Origin: Terriglobia bacterium
Lineage (GTDB): Bacteria; Acidobacteriota; Terriglobia; Bryobacterales; UBA6623
NCBI GenBank assembly: GCA_009838515.1
Contig: VXRL01000057.1
Location: 1 to 64,000, forward strand
Length of the DNA stretch: 64,000 bases
Reading direction: 5' to 3'
Position numbers and translations under genes: made by a program. The notes under the pieces are model-generated. The model saw only the letters and a program-made list of their open reading frames with translations. It did not search any database and was not told where the DNA came from. Positions 34,980 to 44,553 of this stretch are shown piece after piece; position 1 is the first letter of the stretch, and every line of letters begins with the position of its first letter.

Positions 34980-37085
34980 GTGATCGGCTCGCGCTACCAG
35001 ATCAATCTGGCCAGGGCCGCCGCCTCGGCATTGGCCTGCATGGTGCTGGCTTCAGGGCCGGCTCAAGCTCACCAGGGCGACATCTCGGTCGTGTCGGCCG
35101 CAAGCTTGGACGCCTCGGCTCCCGTCGCACCGCTCTCCATCGCATACTTGCGCGGGGAGTTCGACGAGCGCACGACCAAGGCCCCGGATGGCGTCCCCCA
35201 GCCCGAGCTGGCTTCGTACACAGCAGTGATCGAAGGCTCGGACGGCGTCGAGCACACGGCGGGTATCCTCGCCGTGGAGCCACGGCGTCTGGCGATTCTA
35301 GTCCCGGATCTCCCGGGCGGCACAGCACACCTGTCTGTCAAGCGCCACGGCTTGGAGGTCTCTGACGGCGATTTCACGGTGCGCTCGGTCAGCCCCGGCC
35401 TGTTCTCGGCAGCTGGCAGTGGCGGCGGGTTAGCGGACGCCCACGCGATGCGCGTAAACGAGCTCGACGGGACTGTGACGAACGAAGAGGTCGTTTTCTT
35501 CAATCCGAATCGCGGTGCCTACGAACCAATCCCGCTGAATCCTGCGGCCGAGGGTAGCGAACTGTACTTGATCCTGCGCGGCACCGGCATCCGCAACGCC
35601 GAGACCCTAGCCGCTTCGGTCGGCGGCATCAGCGTCCCCGCGAGCTTTCACACTGTCGAACAGCCTTCCCAAGGGGTGGACGCAATCGTGCTCGGACCGC
35701 TGCCGCTCAGCCTGGCCCAGCGACAGGTAGTCGATATCAACCTATCCGCCGACGGGATCGGGGCCAACGTCGTTCAGGTCGCATTCTCTCCTTCCAGCGG
35801 CGAAGCCGTGACATTCAGCAACCAGATCGTGCGGCTGTTCCAAGGCGAGTGCCAGACCTGCCACCGTCCCGGCCAAGTCGCCCAGTTCTCCCTGCTTGAC
35901 TACGAATCCGCAAAGCCGTGGTCCCTCGCCATCAAGAGTGCCGTGGAATCCGGCTACATGCCCCCCTGGCCGCCTGTCGCTGGCCACGGCGAGTTCATTG
36001 GGGAACGAAACCTGAGTGCCGAAGAGATCAGCCTAGTTACGCGCTGGGTCGACGCGGGTGCCCCCGAGGGCGATCCGGCCGACCTGCCCGAGCCGCTGGT
36101 GTTCAATCCTGACTGGGCACTCGGCGAGCCGGACTTCGTGATCGAGACCCCGGAGTTCACACCAGATCCGAACGGCGACGACGAGTACCGCTGCTTCAGC
36201 GTCGCGCTCCCGCCAGAGATCACGGAGCTGCGCAACATCGTCGGAATCGAGATCCAACCCGGAAACGCGAAGATCGTGCATCACCTCATCCTCTTTGGCG
36301 ACCCCAAGAGCGAGTCCGTACGGCTCGAGGCGGCCTCCACCGACGGAAAGCCCGGCTACGAGTGCTTCGGCAGCGCAAGAATCCCGACCAGCGGCTTCAA
36401 CTTCGCCGCCGACTCGTACATGATCGGGGGCTGGGCGCCGGGCGTGGCCCCGGTGGTGACGCCGGAGGGCTCGGGCTACCTTGTTCGGCCCCGATCGCAC
36501 ATCGCAGTGCAGCTTCACTACCATCCCGACGGCACCGAGCAGTCTGACAGTACTCGCATCGGCCTGCACTTTTCCGAGGGGACTACCGAGGATAACCTCT
36601 TGCTCCTCGGAGCGATCAACACGGAATTCCTCATTCCGGCGGGAGCGGAGCGCCACGAAGTCAGGGCCAGCTTCAGTCTGAATTCCATACTCGGAGGCCC
36701 CGCCAACGCCGCCCTGCGAGGGTTCCTTACCAGCAGCGGGATCTTTCCTGCGGACATCATCTCCGTGGTCCCGCACATGCACCTGCTAGGCAGGGAGATC
36801 AGCATGGAGAAGGTCTCACCGTCCGGCGAGCGCACCCCGATGGTCTACATCGATGACTGGAACTTCGACTGGCAGGGGTTCTACGACTATGTCGAGCCGA
36901 TCCCGTTCCACGCCGAGGACCGCCTAGAGGTGTTGGCCATCTACGACAATTCGGAAGCCAATCCGTTGAATCCGAACAGCCCTCCGATCTCGGTCGGCTG
37001 GGGCGAGCGAACCACCGATGAGATGTGCATAGTATTCGCGATCTTCAGGGTCCGGAGCCTTTGCGGCCTGGGCCTTTGCGAGTAA
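34980..37085 (+). CDS. TIGR03437-like domain fused to cytochrome c and type II copper monooxygenase
   Basis: A 701-residue exported protein starting at GTG, with a signal peptide ending ASGPAQA. Residues about 35-260 resemble the Solibacter-type uncharacterised domain: SVVSAASLD, ILVPDLPGG, then SVSPGLFSAAG and LYLILRGTGIRNAE. Next comes a c-type haem motif, CQTCH (Cys291, Cys294, His295), with distal WP and SAVESGYMPPWP. The C-terminal half carries copper-ligand patterns of the peptidylglycine/dopamine monooxygenase fold: HH at 434-435, LHYH with His513 and His515, and PHMHLLG with His599 and His601. It probably acts as a secreted or periplasmic redox enzyme taking electrons through the haem. 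Substrate unknown. The domain calls are by motif, not by search. Confidence 0.78.
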   Translation: MIGSRYQINLARAAASALACMVLASGPAQAHQGDISVVSAASLDASAPVAPLSIAYLRGEFDERTTKAPDGVPQPELASYTAVIEGSDGVEHTAGILAVEPRRLAILVPDLPGGTAHLSVKRHGLEVSDGDFTVRSVSPGLFSAAGSGGGLADAHAMRVNELDGTVTNEEVVFFNPNRGAYEPIPLNPAAEGSELYLILRGTGIRNAETLAASVGGISVPASFHTVEQPSQGVDAIVLGPLPLSLAQRQVVDINLSADGIGANVVQVAFSPSSGEAVTFSNQIVRLFQGECQTCHRPGQVAQFSLLDYESAKPWSLAIKSAVESGYMPPWPPVAGHGEFIGERNLSAEEISLVTRWVDAGAPEGDPADLPEPLVFNPDWALGEPDFVIETPEFTPDPNGDDEYRCFSVALPPEITELRNIVGIEIQPGNAKIVHHLILFGDPKSESVRLEAASTDGKPGYECFGSARIPTSGFNFAADSYMIGGWAPGVAPVVTPEGSGYLVRPRSHIAVQLHYHPDGTEQSDSTRIGLHFSEGTTEDNLLLLGAINTEFLIPAGAERHEVRASFSLNSILGGPANAALRGFLTSSGIFPADIISVVPHMHLLGREISMEKVSPSGERTPMVYIDDWNFDWQGFYDYVEPIPFHAEDRLEVLAIYDNSEANPLNPNSPPISVGWGERTTDEMCIVFAIFRVRSLCGLGLCE

Positions 37086-37179
37086 CAACCGGGCCGGCAA
37101 CCCGACTCGACGCGCGCCAGCTGTCTCGGCGGCCTCCCCGTGGACTTGCCGCCGATAGCGATAAGATGGGCGGTTAACA

Positions 37180-37980
37180 ATGCCAGAAGCCCTACAGCTC
37201 GAAATGCGCGGGCGGGTCGCCCTGCTCACGTTCGACCGCCCCGAGCGGAACAACGCTCTCACGCCTGCGATGCGCGACCACTACTTCGATCTCTTGGACC
37301 AGTGCCGCGACGACCCCGAGGTGCGTGCCGTCGTGCTCACGGGCGCCGGCAAGTCCTTCAGCGTCGGCGCAGATGTCCAGTCTCTGAAATCCTCGGGACA
37401 GCACACCATCGATCGCATCCGGCAGCCCGGGCGGCCGGTGCACTACTCCCTGTCCTTTCCCAAGCCCCTCATCGCCGCCATCAACGGCGCCTGCGCGGGC
37501 GTGTCTTTCGTGCATGCCCTTTGCTGCGACATCCGATTCGCCGCCGCCGGCGCGAAGCTCACGACCGCCTTTGCGCGCCGCGGCCTGATCGCCGAGTACG
37601 GCATCTCCTGGCTGCTGCCACGCTTGGTCGGCCAATCGAAGGCCTTGGACCTTTTGCTTTCGGCGCGGGTGGTCTTGGCCGAAGAGGCCGAGCGCCTCGG
37701 CCTAGTCAATGCCACGTTCCCGCGAGAGAAACTCCTCGATGCAGCGCTGGCGTACGCCAATGACCTGGCTGAGAACTGCTCCCCGGCATCCCTGGCCGCG
37801 ATCAAGCGCCAGGTCTACGGCGACTACACGCGAAGCCTAGATGAGGCGAGCGAGATTGCCTTGGAAGAAATGGTCGGCTCGTTCCGGCGGCCGGACGTGA
37901 GGGAGGGTGCAGCAAGCTTCATCGAGCGGCGCAAGCCGGAATTTCCTCCCTATCCTCCCCAGTCATCCGAGGACTCCTGA
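37180..37980 (+). CDS. Enoyl-CoA hydratase/isomerase (crotonase) family
   Basis: A 266-residue crotonase. It has FDRPERNNALTPAM in the N-terminal strand, SVGADVQSL as the oxyanion loop and AAINGACAGVSFVHALCCDIRFA with the second oxyanion glycine. FARRGLIAEYGISWLLPRLVG carries the first catalytic-position Glu. The family hydrates or isomerises enoyl-CoA esters in fatty-acid or amino-acid breakdown, and the exact substrate cannot be read. The gene follows a possible short leader: a GATAAGAT stretch lies close to the ATG. It is not linked to other beta-oxidation genes here; a second family member is at 47089. Confidence 0.87.
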   Translation: MPEALQLEMRGRVALLTFDRPERNNALTPAMRDHYFDLLDQCRDDPEVRAVVLTGAGKSFSVGADVQSLKSSGQHTIDRIRQPGRPVHYSLSFPKPLIAAINGACAGVSFVHALCCDIRFAAAGAKLTTAFARRGLIAEYGISWLLPRLVGQSKALDLLLSARVVLAEEAERLGLVNATFPREKLLDAALAYANDLAENCSPASLAAIKRQVYGDYTRSLDEASEIALEEMVGSFRRPDVREGAASFIERRKPEFPPYPPQSSEDS

Positions 37981-38071
37981 GGCCTTCGGCGCAGCGACGC
38001 CCTAGCTCTGGGCCTCGATCGCGAAACAGGCTGCCACGACATGTCCGGTTCGAATCAAACGCGGAGCCGCC

Positions 38072-38836
38072 ATGAGTAGCTCATCAGAAAGCGCGCGCTA
38101 CGAGCGCGAAGAGGCCGTCGCGAGGACGTTCGACGCGTGGGTGCGTGACGGCAAGGCGACGGGCATGGAGCGGCGGCACAAGAGGCTTGCCGAGCGCATG
38201 CTGGAGAGGCTTGACCTGCCGCCGGACTCCCGGATGCTCGATCTCGGCTGCGGTGACGGGTGGACCGCCCGGTTGGTTGCCCGGAGCCTTACCGCGGGCG
38301 CAGTCTTCGGCTTGGACGTCTCAATGGAGATGGTCTCGCTGGCTAGGGAGCTCAGCGCGGAACTGGAAAACACCCTCTTCGCGCCGGGAGCGGCCGAGGA
38401 AATCCCATGGGCTGAGGATTATTTCACCCATGTTCTGAGTATTGAGTCCGCATATTACTGGACTGACACGGATTTAGCCGCCAAGGAGATCTTTCGAGTG
38501 ACAGCGTATGGAGGCTCTTTTCACATTCTGATCAACTACTACGAGGAGAATCCGCATTCGGCGGGCTGGGATCACGAGACCGGGCTTCCGCTGCACCGGC
38601 TCAGCACCGAGCAATGGGCTCGACTGTTCCGGGACGCGGGATTCGAAGAGGTCGTCACGGATCAGATTCCAGACGACTCTCCGATCTCGCCGGGCAAGCC
38701 ACCGGAAGAGATGGCGCGGCGGCAAGGCCTGCAAGCTGTCGGAGCGTTGTATGTGACAGGCCGCAAGCCCGCGCTGCCCGAATCAGCGAGAGCGCAACGG
38801 GCCGGGGCCGTAAACCCGTTTCGGGTCCTGCGCTAG
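38072..38836 (+). CDS. Class I SAM-dependent methyltransferase
   Basis: A 254-residue methyltransferase. Motif I is MLDLGCGDGWTARLVARSL (around residues 55-73), followed by VFGLDVSMEMV as the acidic strand 2 end and IPWAEDYFTHVLSIES as strand 4. It belongs to the Methyltransf_11 type. The acceptor is unknown; the YYWTD stretch and the C-terminal half with WARLFRDAGFEEV are common in small-molecule methyltransferases of this type. It lies 50 bp upstream of the lipoprotein peptidase gene on the same strand, possibly in one transcript. Confidence 0.8.
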   Translation: MSSSSESARYEREEAVARTFDAWVRDGKATGMERRHKRLAERMLERLDLPPDSRMLDLGCGDGWTARLVARSLTAGAVFGLDVSMEMVSLARELSAELENTLFAPGAAEEIPWAEDYFTHVLSIESAYYWTDTDLAAKEIFRVTAYGGSFHILINYYEENPHSAGWDHETGLPLHRLSTEQWARLFRDAGFEEVVTDQIPDDSPISPGKPPEEMARRQGLQAVGALYVTGRKPALPESARAQRAGAVNPFRVLR

Positions 38837-38886
38837 GCCCGCCGTTGGCCATCACGGCGGCCGAATCGCTACGCTACATTAAGACT

Positions 38887-40518
38887 GTGCTGAGGTGGGC
38901 GACCCTTCTAGCCACCGCCTGCCTCGCAGGCTGCGGCGGGCCTGACCCCGGCGTAGACACTGCTGACGTGGACTACCGCGAGAAGTTGGAAGACTACGTC
39001 ACGGTGAAGTTGGCGGCTGATCTCAGCGGCCTGTCAGATTCCCAGCGCGAGATGCTGCCCCTGCTCGTTGAGGCCGCTCAGGTGATGGACGGTCTGTTCT
39101 GGCAGCAGGCATACGGCGACCGCGAAGCGCTTCTCGAAGGCATCGAAGATGCCAACGCCCGCAGGTTTGCCGAGATCAACTACGGCCCTTGGGACCGCCT
39201 CGACAACAACCGCCCTTTCTTGCCGGGCGTAGGGCCGAAGCCCCCCGGGGCGAACTACTATCCGTCCAACATGACCGCCGAGGAATTCGAGGTCGCGGCC
39301 CACAACGATCCGCGGCTCCGAAGCCAGTACGCCCTCGTGCGGCGCAATACCGCGGGCGAGCTGTTGGCGATTCCGTACAACGTGGCGTTTCGCGACCAGT
39401 TAGTCGCCGTCGCGGAACTGCTGCGCCAAGCGGCGAGCCTGGCTGAAGACAGCGGATTCCGGCGCTACCTCCAGATCCGCGCGGACGCTCTCGAATCCAA
39501 CGACTACCAGCCCAGCGACTTCGCGTGGATGGAGATGCGGGACAATGCCATCGACTTGGTCATCGGACCGATTGAATCGTACGAAGACGGCCTCTTTGGG
39601 ACGAAGACCGCATTCGAGGCCTACGTGCTCATCAAGGACAAGCAGTGGAGCGACCGGCTGGCGAAATACTCCACGATGCTCCCCGCCCTGCAGGATGGCT
39701 TGCCCGTCCCCCCGGAATACAAAGCCGAAGAGCCCGGAGGAGACTCCCAACTCAACGCCTACGACGTCCTTTACTATGCCGGGGATTGCAATGCGGGGGC
39801 CAAGACCATCGCCATCAACCTGCCCAACGACGAGCAGGTGCAGTTGGAGAAGGGCTCGCGCCGGCTGCAGCTGAAGAACGCCATGCGGGCGAAGTTCGAC
39901 AACATCTTGCTCCCCATCGCGGACATACTGATCGACGAGCAGCAGCGCGACGATATCGACTTCGAGGCATTCTTCTCGAATACGATGTTTCACGAAGTCG
40001 CCCACGGCTTGGGAATCAAGAACACGCTCGACGGTCGCGGCACGGTTCGCGAAGCGCTCAAGGACGCCTCCTCGGCGCTGGAGGAAGCTAAGGCCGACAT
40101 CCTCGGCCTGCACCTGATCGGCAAGCTCACCGATGCAGGGGAATTCCCCAAAGAGGGCCTGGCCGGCAACTACACGACATTCCTCGCGGGAATCTTCCGC
40201 TCTGTCCGCTTCGGCGCCTCGAGTGCCCACGGCCGGGCTAACTCGATCAGCTTCAACTATTTCCAGCGCTCGCAAGCGTTCTCTCGCGATAGTGTCAGCG
40301 GAACGTACCGAATCGACGCGGAAAAGATGCGGGCAGCAGTGGACTCACTGTCAGGCAAGATTCTCCGACTGCAAGGCGACGGCGACTACGATGGCGCCAA
40401 GGCGCTGCTAGCGGAAATCGGCGTCCTCGGCGGCGAGGTCGAATCGGACCTCGCTCGACTCGAAGACGCGGGCATCCCGGTCGACATCGTGTTCGAGCAG
40501 GGGCTGGACCAAGACTGA
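38887..40518 (+). CDS. Peptidase M49-like (dipeptidyl-peptidase III-type) lipoprotein
   Basis: About 543 residues from a GTG at 38887; an earlier frame overlaps the methyltransferase gene. The N-terminus (VLRWATLLATACLAGCGG) has a clean lipobox LAGC, so the protein is lipid-anchored. The zinc motif is HEVAH at His369-His373, followed by the EEAKAD motif at Glu399-400 supplying the third ligand. DPP III proper has a one-residue longer H-E-x-x-x-H; here it is H-E-x-x-H. The NPYGPWDRL-like INYGPWDRLDNNRPFLPG segment also matches this family. It should be an extracytoplasmic aminopeptidase-like zinc hydrolase, unlike the cytosolic eukaryotic DPP III. Confidence 0.78.
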   Translation: MLRWATLLATACLAGCGGPDPGVDTADVDYREKLEDYVTVKLAADLSGLSDSQREMLPLLVEAAQVMDGLFWQQAYGDREALLEGIEDANARRFAEINYGPWDRLDNNRPFLPGVGPKPPGANYYPSNMTAEEFEVAAHNDPRLRSQYALVRRNTAGELLAIPYNVAFRDQLVAVAELLRQAASLAEDSGFRRYLQIRADALESNDYQPSDFAWMEMRDNAIDLVIGPIESYEDGLFGTKTAFEAYVLIKDKQWSDRLAKYSTMLPALQDGLPVPPEYKAEEPGGDSQLNAYDVLYYAGDCNAGAKTIAINLPNDEQVQLEKGSRRLQLKNAMRAKFDNILLPIADILIDEQQRDDIDFEAFFSNTMFHEVAHGLGIKNTLDGRGTVREALKDASSALEEAKADILGLHLIGKLTDAGEFPKEGLAGNYTTFLAGIFRSVRFGASSAHGRANSISFNYFQRSQAFSRDSVSGTYRIDAEKMRAAVDSLSGKILRLQGDGDYDGAKALLAEIGVLGGEVESDLARLEDAGIPVDIVFEQGLDQD

Positions 40519-40588
40519 GTGGCTGACGCGCCGGAAGGCCGGCCAGCAGGATCGCCGCAGCGCCGACGCCCTCGATCCGTGATTCTCA

Positions 40589-42334
40589 ATGCTCGTCGAT
40601 GACCCCAAGCAGCGCTGTTGGTCGCTGGACAACAGCTACGTAGCGGCCGCGTTGTACGTTTCCGCGACGCTGCTGATGACGTTCCCGCTGGCACTGTTCT
40701 GGCGCAGCGCCCTGCCAGCAGGAGACGGTGACATTTGGCAGAACTACTGGAACTTGTGGTGGTGGAAGCAATGCTTGCTGGACGGCATGAACCCGTTCCA
40801 GACGCCGTACCTGTTCTTCCCCAACGGAACGGATCTGATCTTCCACACGCACTCGCCGTTCAACCAAGTCTTGTCCATGCCGGTGAACCTGCTATTCGGC
40901 GAGGCAGCAGCCTACAACTTCTGCGTGATGTTCGCACTAACCGTGTCCGGCTTCGCGACATACCTGTTGGTCCGCGACATCACCTCCAATGCGAGCGCAG
41001 CGTTCCTAGCCGGGCTTGTCTTTGCATACTTTCCTAACCTCGTGGAGCAGACCCAAGAGCACCTCAATCTCTTCGCGATCCAGTTCATCCCCTTGGCGTT
41101 GTTCTACCTGCTGCGGTGGGGACGGTCGTCGCGGACTGTCGATGCACTGGCGTTCGGAGCATGTTTCGGGCTCAACGCTCTGTGCGGCTGGCACCTCGGC
41201 CTGAAGTTGGCCATGGTCGTCACGCCCGTCGTGGCTTGGATCGCCTGGCGGAATCGCCGGCAATGGCGCGGCTTCGCGCGCGGACTGGGCTTGGCCGCAG
41301 CCTTGGCTGTCTTGATCGTATTGCCGGCCGTCTCGCCCATGGTCGCGTCCCTCGCGGGCGGCGCCGATTACGCCACCAAGCCCCCAGTACCACGCGGGAT
41401 CGATGCCAGCTATCTGATTACCCCTTCCTACGCCAATCCGTTGTTTGGCCCGCTGGTCGAATCAAGGTATGTTGCCAGAACATATCGGGCGGCAGGATTC
41501 GTCTGCTACTTGGGGCTCGTGCCCGTGCTGCTCGCAGCACTCGGGGCCTGGCGCGCACCGCGACAGGCGCTCGGCTGGCTGGCGTTGTTCGCGCTAGGGG
41601 TGATCCTTGCAATCGGAGTGGACCCGTCGTGGAACAACACCAGGCTCGAAGCGGACTTCCTGCCGTTCGGCTTGCTGCGAGGGATACCGCTGCTGGAAAA
41701 CCTACGGGTCGCCAATCGCTTCATGCTGGTGGCAGGTCTGGGGCTGGCAGTGCTCGTCGGTCTCGGCTGGCATCAGCTCGGCCAGAAGCGGCGCTGGGCG
41801 CTGCCGCTAGCGGCAACCTTAGTGCTGGCCGAGTACAGCTGGCTGCCATACCCGACCCGCAGAGTGGAGTTTTCTCCGCTGCTGCAGCAGGTCGCCGAAA
41901 GGCCGGGGGCAGTGCTTGACATCCCGTTCCATCAAAGAAGCCGCACCGTTCACAACATGGTGGCGCAGACAGTTCATGGCAGCCCCATCTCCGGCGGCTA
42001 CCTCTCCACCTATCCGCCCGCGACGCTGGCCGCGGTTGACAGCGAGCCGGCCCTGAGCGCCTTGGCTGGGGTGCCAAGCGCAGAGGCCGTGGTCGACGTT
42101 GAGCGCCTGAGGGAGCTTGGCTTCAAGACCGCGATCGTCCACAAGTACCGCTTGCAAAGCCACCAGCAGCAACTCCGCGAGATATCCGACCCCAGCGACA
42201 CGCTCGAGTGGAAGCGAATCCTACGCCTCGGAGGGCTCCCCGACGCGACGGCGAGTGCGCTCAGGAAGCAGTTGGACGACGCGCTGGGCGGCGCCACACT
42301 CGAGGACGAAGTCCTAGCCATCTATTTCCTTTGA
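40589..42334 (+). CDS. Polytopic membrane protein, GT-C glycosyltransferase-like
   Basis: A 581-residue protein with about ten to twelve hydrophobic helices over residues 17-420 and a soluble C-terminal domain. After the first helix a loop has LPAGDGDIWQNYWNLWWWK with acidic residues (Asp-x-Asp), then NPYLFFPNG-like TPYLFFPNGTDLIFHTH. This layout, with an acidic loop after the first helix, is the hallmark of GT-C glycosyltransferases that use lipid-linked sugars. The family assignment is tentative; it could be a YfhO-type protein. It follows the M49-like lipoprotein gene by 70 bp on the same strand. Confidence 0.65.
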   Translation: MLVDDPKQRCWSLDNSYVAAALYVSATLLMTFPLALFWRSALPAGDGDIWQNYWNLWWWKQCLLDGMNPFQTPYLFFPNGTDLIFHTHSPFNQVLSMPVNLLFGEAAAYNFCVMFALTVSGFATYLLVRDITSNASAAFLAGLVFAYFPNLVEQTQEHLNLFAIQFIPLALFYLLRWGRSSRTVDALAFGACFGLNALCGWHLGLKLAMVVTPVVAWIAWRNRRQWRGFARGLGLAAALAVLIVLPAVSPMVASLAGGADYATKPPVPRGIDASYLITPSYANPLFGPLVESRYVARTYRAAGFVCYLGLVPVLLAALGAWRAPRQALGWLALFALGVILAIGVDPSWNNTRLEADFLPFGLLRGIPLLENLRVANRFMLVAGLGLAVLVGLGWHQLGQKRRWALPLAATLVLAEYSWLPYPTRRVEFSPLLQQVAERPGAVLDIPFHQRSRTVHNMVAQTVHGSPISGGYLSTYPPATLAAVDSEPALSALAGVPSAEAVVDVERLRELGFKTAIVHKYRLQSHQQQLREISDPSDTLEWKRILRLGGLPDATASALRKQLDDALGGATLEDEVLAIYFL

Positions 42335-42457
42335 ACAGGGCCGAACCGGCAAGTGCCAAGACGCCTCGGCCGCAGGGCAGCGGCTGCAGACGGATCCGAG
42401 CTTTCCGGCGGTTCGGCGACGTGCCGCCTCGCGCCACGAGCCGGCGGCCGCCACTCG

Positions 42458-44365
42458 CTACCGAAGCGCCGGAACCGCGGACTGCACGTCAACCAGCGCC
42501 TCGGTCCAATGCCTCAGTTCATGCTCTCTGAAGGCGACGTGAGCGGTCAGCACCGCTGGTCCCCTGCCTCGCTCGGGCGCGGTCACACGGAACCGGACCC
42601 GCTCCTCCTGGCGCGGGCCGACATGCACCTCGGCAAACGCTGGCACGCACCGCCAGCCGTTGGGCACTTGCGGCTCGATCCGGAACGTCTCTGCTTCGGG
42701 CAGGTGGTTCAGGATCACGCCGTAAAGGTCGAATTCCGATCCCGCGACCGCGCGCTGCCCGTACGGGTAGAAGCGCACCCACTGCTCGTCGATGCCGAAA
42801 TTGGGATCCTCCCACGGAACCAGCTCCGCGATCACGCGCTTCTTCTCTTCCAACACCTCCCGCATCGTCGCGAGCTGTTGTTGGTCATAGCGAAAGACTT
42901 CTTCGATGTGCTGATTCACCAGCCAGTAGTCCCCCTCCATCGCCTCGATCTTGTCCAGGCAGCGGAAATGCCCGAGCCCAGGGTGTAGCAGGTGGCGATT
43001 CAGCAGGCAATAGTCGTCCAGCCCGGAAGGGCTGAACGAGTCTCCGATGAAGAAGTAGCGCTCGCCGTTGTCGCGCCTGACATCGAGTCCGCCGTGATAG
43101 ATCGCTTGGCCAGGAAAGTAGGTGTAATGGAATTCGAACTCGTGCCAACGCAGTGTTTGCCCCTCGGACAGTCCCGAGACCGGCCTGATCGGCCGGGCGG
43201 TCATGGCCGGCATGTGGTACGCCGCGGGGCGCTCTAGAATGTCCCGGATCTCCTCTCCGGCGTAGACCGGCACGGACTCCTCGGAGGCCATGGCCTGCAC
43301 GAAATCGGTGTGGTCGTCATGAAAGTGCGTGACGAAAATGCCCTCGAGGCGGTTGAACACGCGGCGGCGCTTCAAGCGCTGCACCCAGCGCATGACATCC
43401 TCGCTGCCGCAATCGATCAAGAATGCCGCCTTGGTGTCAGAAACGAGCAGGCGCGAAGTGCCGAACTTGTACCACCACCGCGGGGCCGTTTGGCGCAGCT
43501 TCACGGCCATCGGCATCCATTCGATCTCTTCGCTGCCGAGGATGCGGCGGGCCCGGCTGAGCAGGTTCTCCTCGCCCCAATACCAGCGCAGCGCGTCCGT
43601 CCGGAAGTAGGCCCGGAACAGCCGCCGAATCCGTTCGGACAGCAATTCGATGTCGCGCGCCGGATTGAGCAAGACAGGCCCGCGAGCGGGCACCACGACA
43701 TCCGGCTCGGCGGCCTTTAGCTTCGCGAGGCTGCGGAGCAGGTCGGCAGACCGGGCGGCGTAGCCATGGTAACCACGCGTCTCGGTCTCTTCAATGGAGT
43801 CCTGCAGGCTATAGAGGTCGAAGATCCGCCCGCCCTCGTAGATCAGATCGCCGGTGAAAGCGATCCGGCGGCCATCCAGCTCGAGCAGGTAGGAGACTGC
43901 GCCCCGAGTGTAGCCGGGGGTGTCGAGCACCTTGATCGAAAGACCGCGCCATTCGAACGAGCGCCCGCCGCTGGCGGCCTCATGCACGTAGAGGTCGGAG
44001 CCGAGCACCTTAGTCGACTGCTGGGCGTAGTCGTGGAACCTAGTGCCTCGAAACTCGCTCCAAAAGCCCTCGGCGTTACTGATCAGCGGGAGTTCGGCTG
44101 CGGGAGCGACCACCATCGCACCGTCGTTCGCTAGAGTCACCCCGGCCCAGGCTACGTCCCTACGGTGGTGCGTCAGGAACACTGTTTCGACGTCGCGCAG
44201 CGTTCCTTTCGGGTCGCCGTAGAATGCGATTCGAGATCCCTCTCGATAGATCGAGACCCCGTTGACGCCGCCTTGCGATGCCACGACGAGCTCCGACGGC
44301 AGTTGATTGTCGTCGCCGCACGAGCAACACCACAGCGTTAGGCCGATGACGCACCACCGCGCCAT
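42458..44365 (-). CDS. Tandem metallo-beta-lactamase-fold protein
   Basis: About 635 residues. The start at the ATG 44365 gives a possible lipoprotein signal (MARWCVIGLTLWCCSC), though the site is not canonical and an earlier start cannot be excluded. Residues about 30-260 form one MBL-like domain in which the zinc motif is degenerate (THHRRDVAWAG), with a retained TGDLIYEGG Asp. A second MBL domain follows with a full H-x-H-x-D-H motif: THFHDDHTD, His347, His349, Asp351, His352. A GDSFSPSGLDDY strand and a C-terminal Ig-like beta region end the protein. The second domain is likely the active hydrolase. Substrate unknown. Confidence 0.78.
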   Translation of the reverse strand: MARWCVIGLTLWCCSCGDDNQLPSELVVASQGGVNGVSIYREGSRIAFYGDPKGTLRDVETVFLTHHRRDVAWAGVTLANDGAMVVAPAAELPLISNAEGFWSEFRGTRFHDYAQQSTKVLGSDLYVHEAASGGRSFEWRGLSIKVLDTPGYTRGAVSYLLELDGRRIAFTGDLIYEGGRIFDLYSLQDSIEETETRGYHGYAARSADLLRSLAKLKAAEPDVVVPARGPVLLNPARDIELLSERIRRLFRAYFRTDALRWYWGEENLLSRARRILGSEEIEWMPMAVKLRQTAPRWWYKFGTSRLLVSDTKAAFLIDCGSEDVMRWVQRLKRRRVFNRLEGIFVTHFHDDHTDFVQAMASEESVPVYAGEEIRDILERPAAYHMPAMTARPIRPVSGLSEGQTLRWHEFEFHYTYFPGQAIYHGGLDVRRDNGERYFFIGDSFSPSGLDDYCLLNRHLLHPGLGHFRCLDKIEAMEGDYWLVNQHIEEVFRYDQQQLATMREVLEEKKRVIAELVPWEDPNFGIDEQWVRFYPYGQRAVAGSEFDLYGVILNHLPEAETFRIEPQVPNGWRCVPAFAEVHVGPRQEERVRFRVTAPERGRGPAVLTAHVAFREHELRHWTEALVDVQSAVPALR

Positions 44366-44553
44366 CCTCGTGGTTACCCGAACGTCTCCGGTCTCGTGGT
44401 GCATTGGTCGGCTCATCGCCCGGCGGACGCCATCCCACGGGCCACGTCCACGATCCTAGCAGTCCCCTCTCTCTCCTCGGGCAACACGGGTCAAGCGCGG
44501 CTGCCGACCTCTGCGGGCGCACTAGGATGGGACGTGGGAGATCGAGACGTGCG

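Noticed and set aside
38049-38075. A tRNA T-arm-like GGTTCGAATC string
   Set aside because: The flanking bases do not form a T-stem and no acceptor, D or anticodon arm can be built around it.
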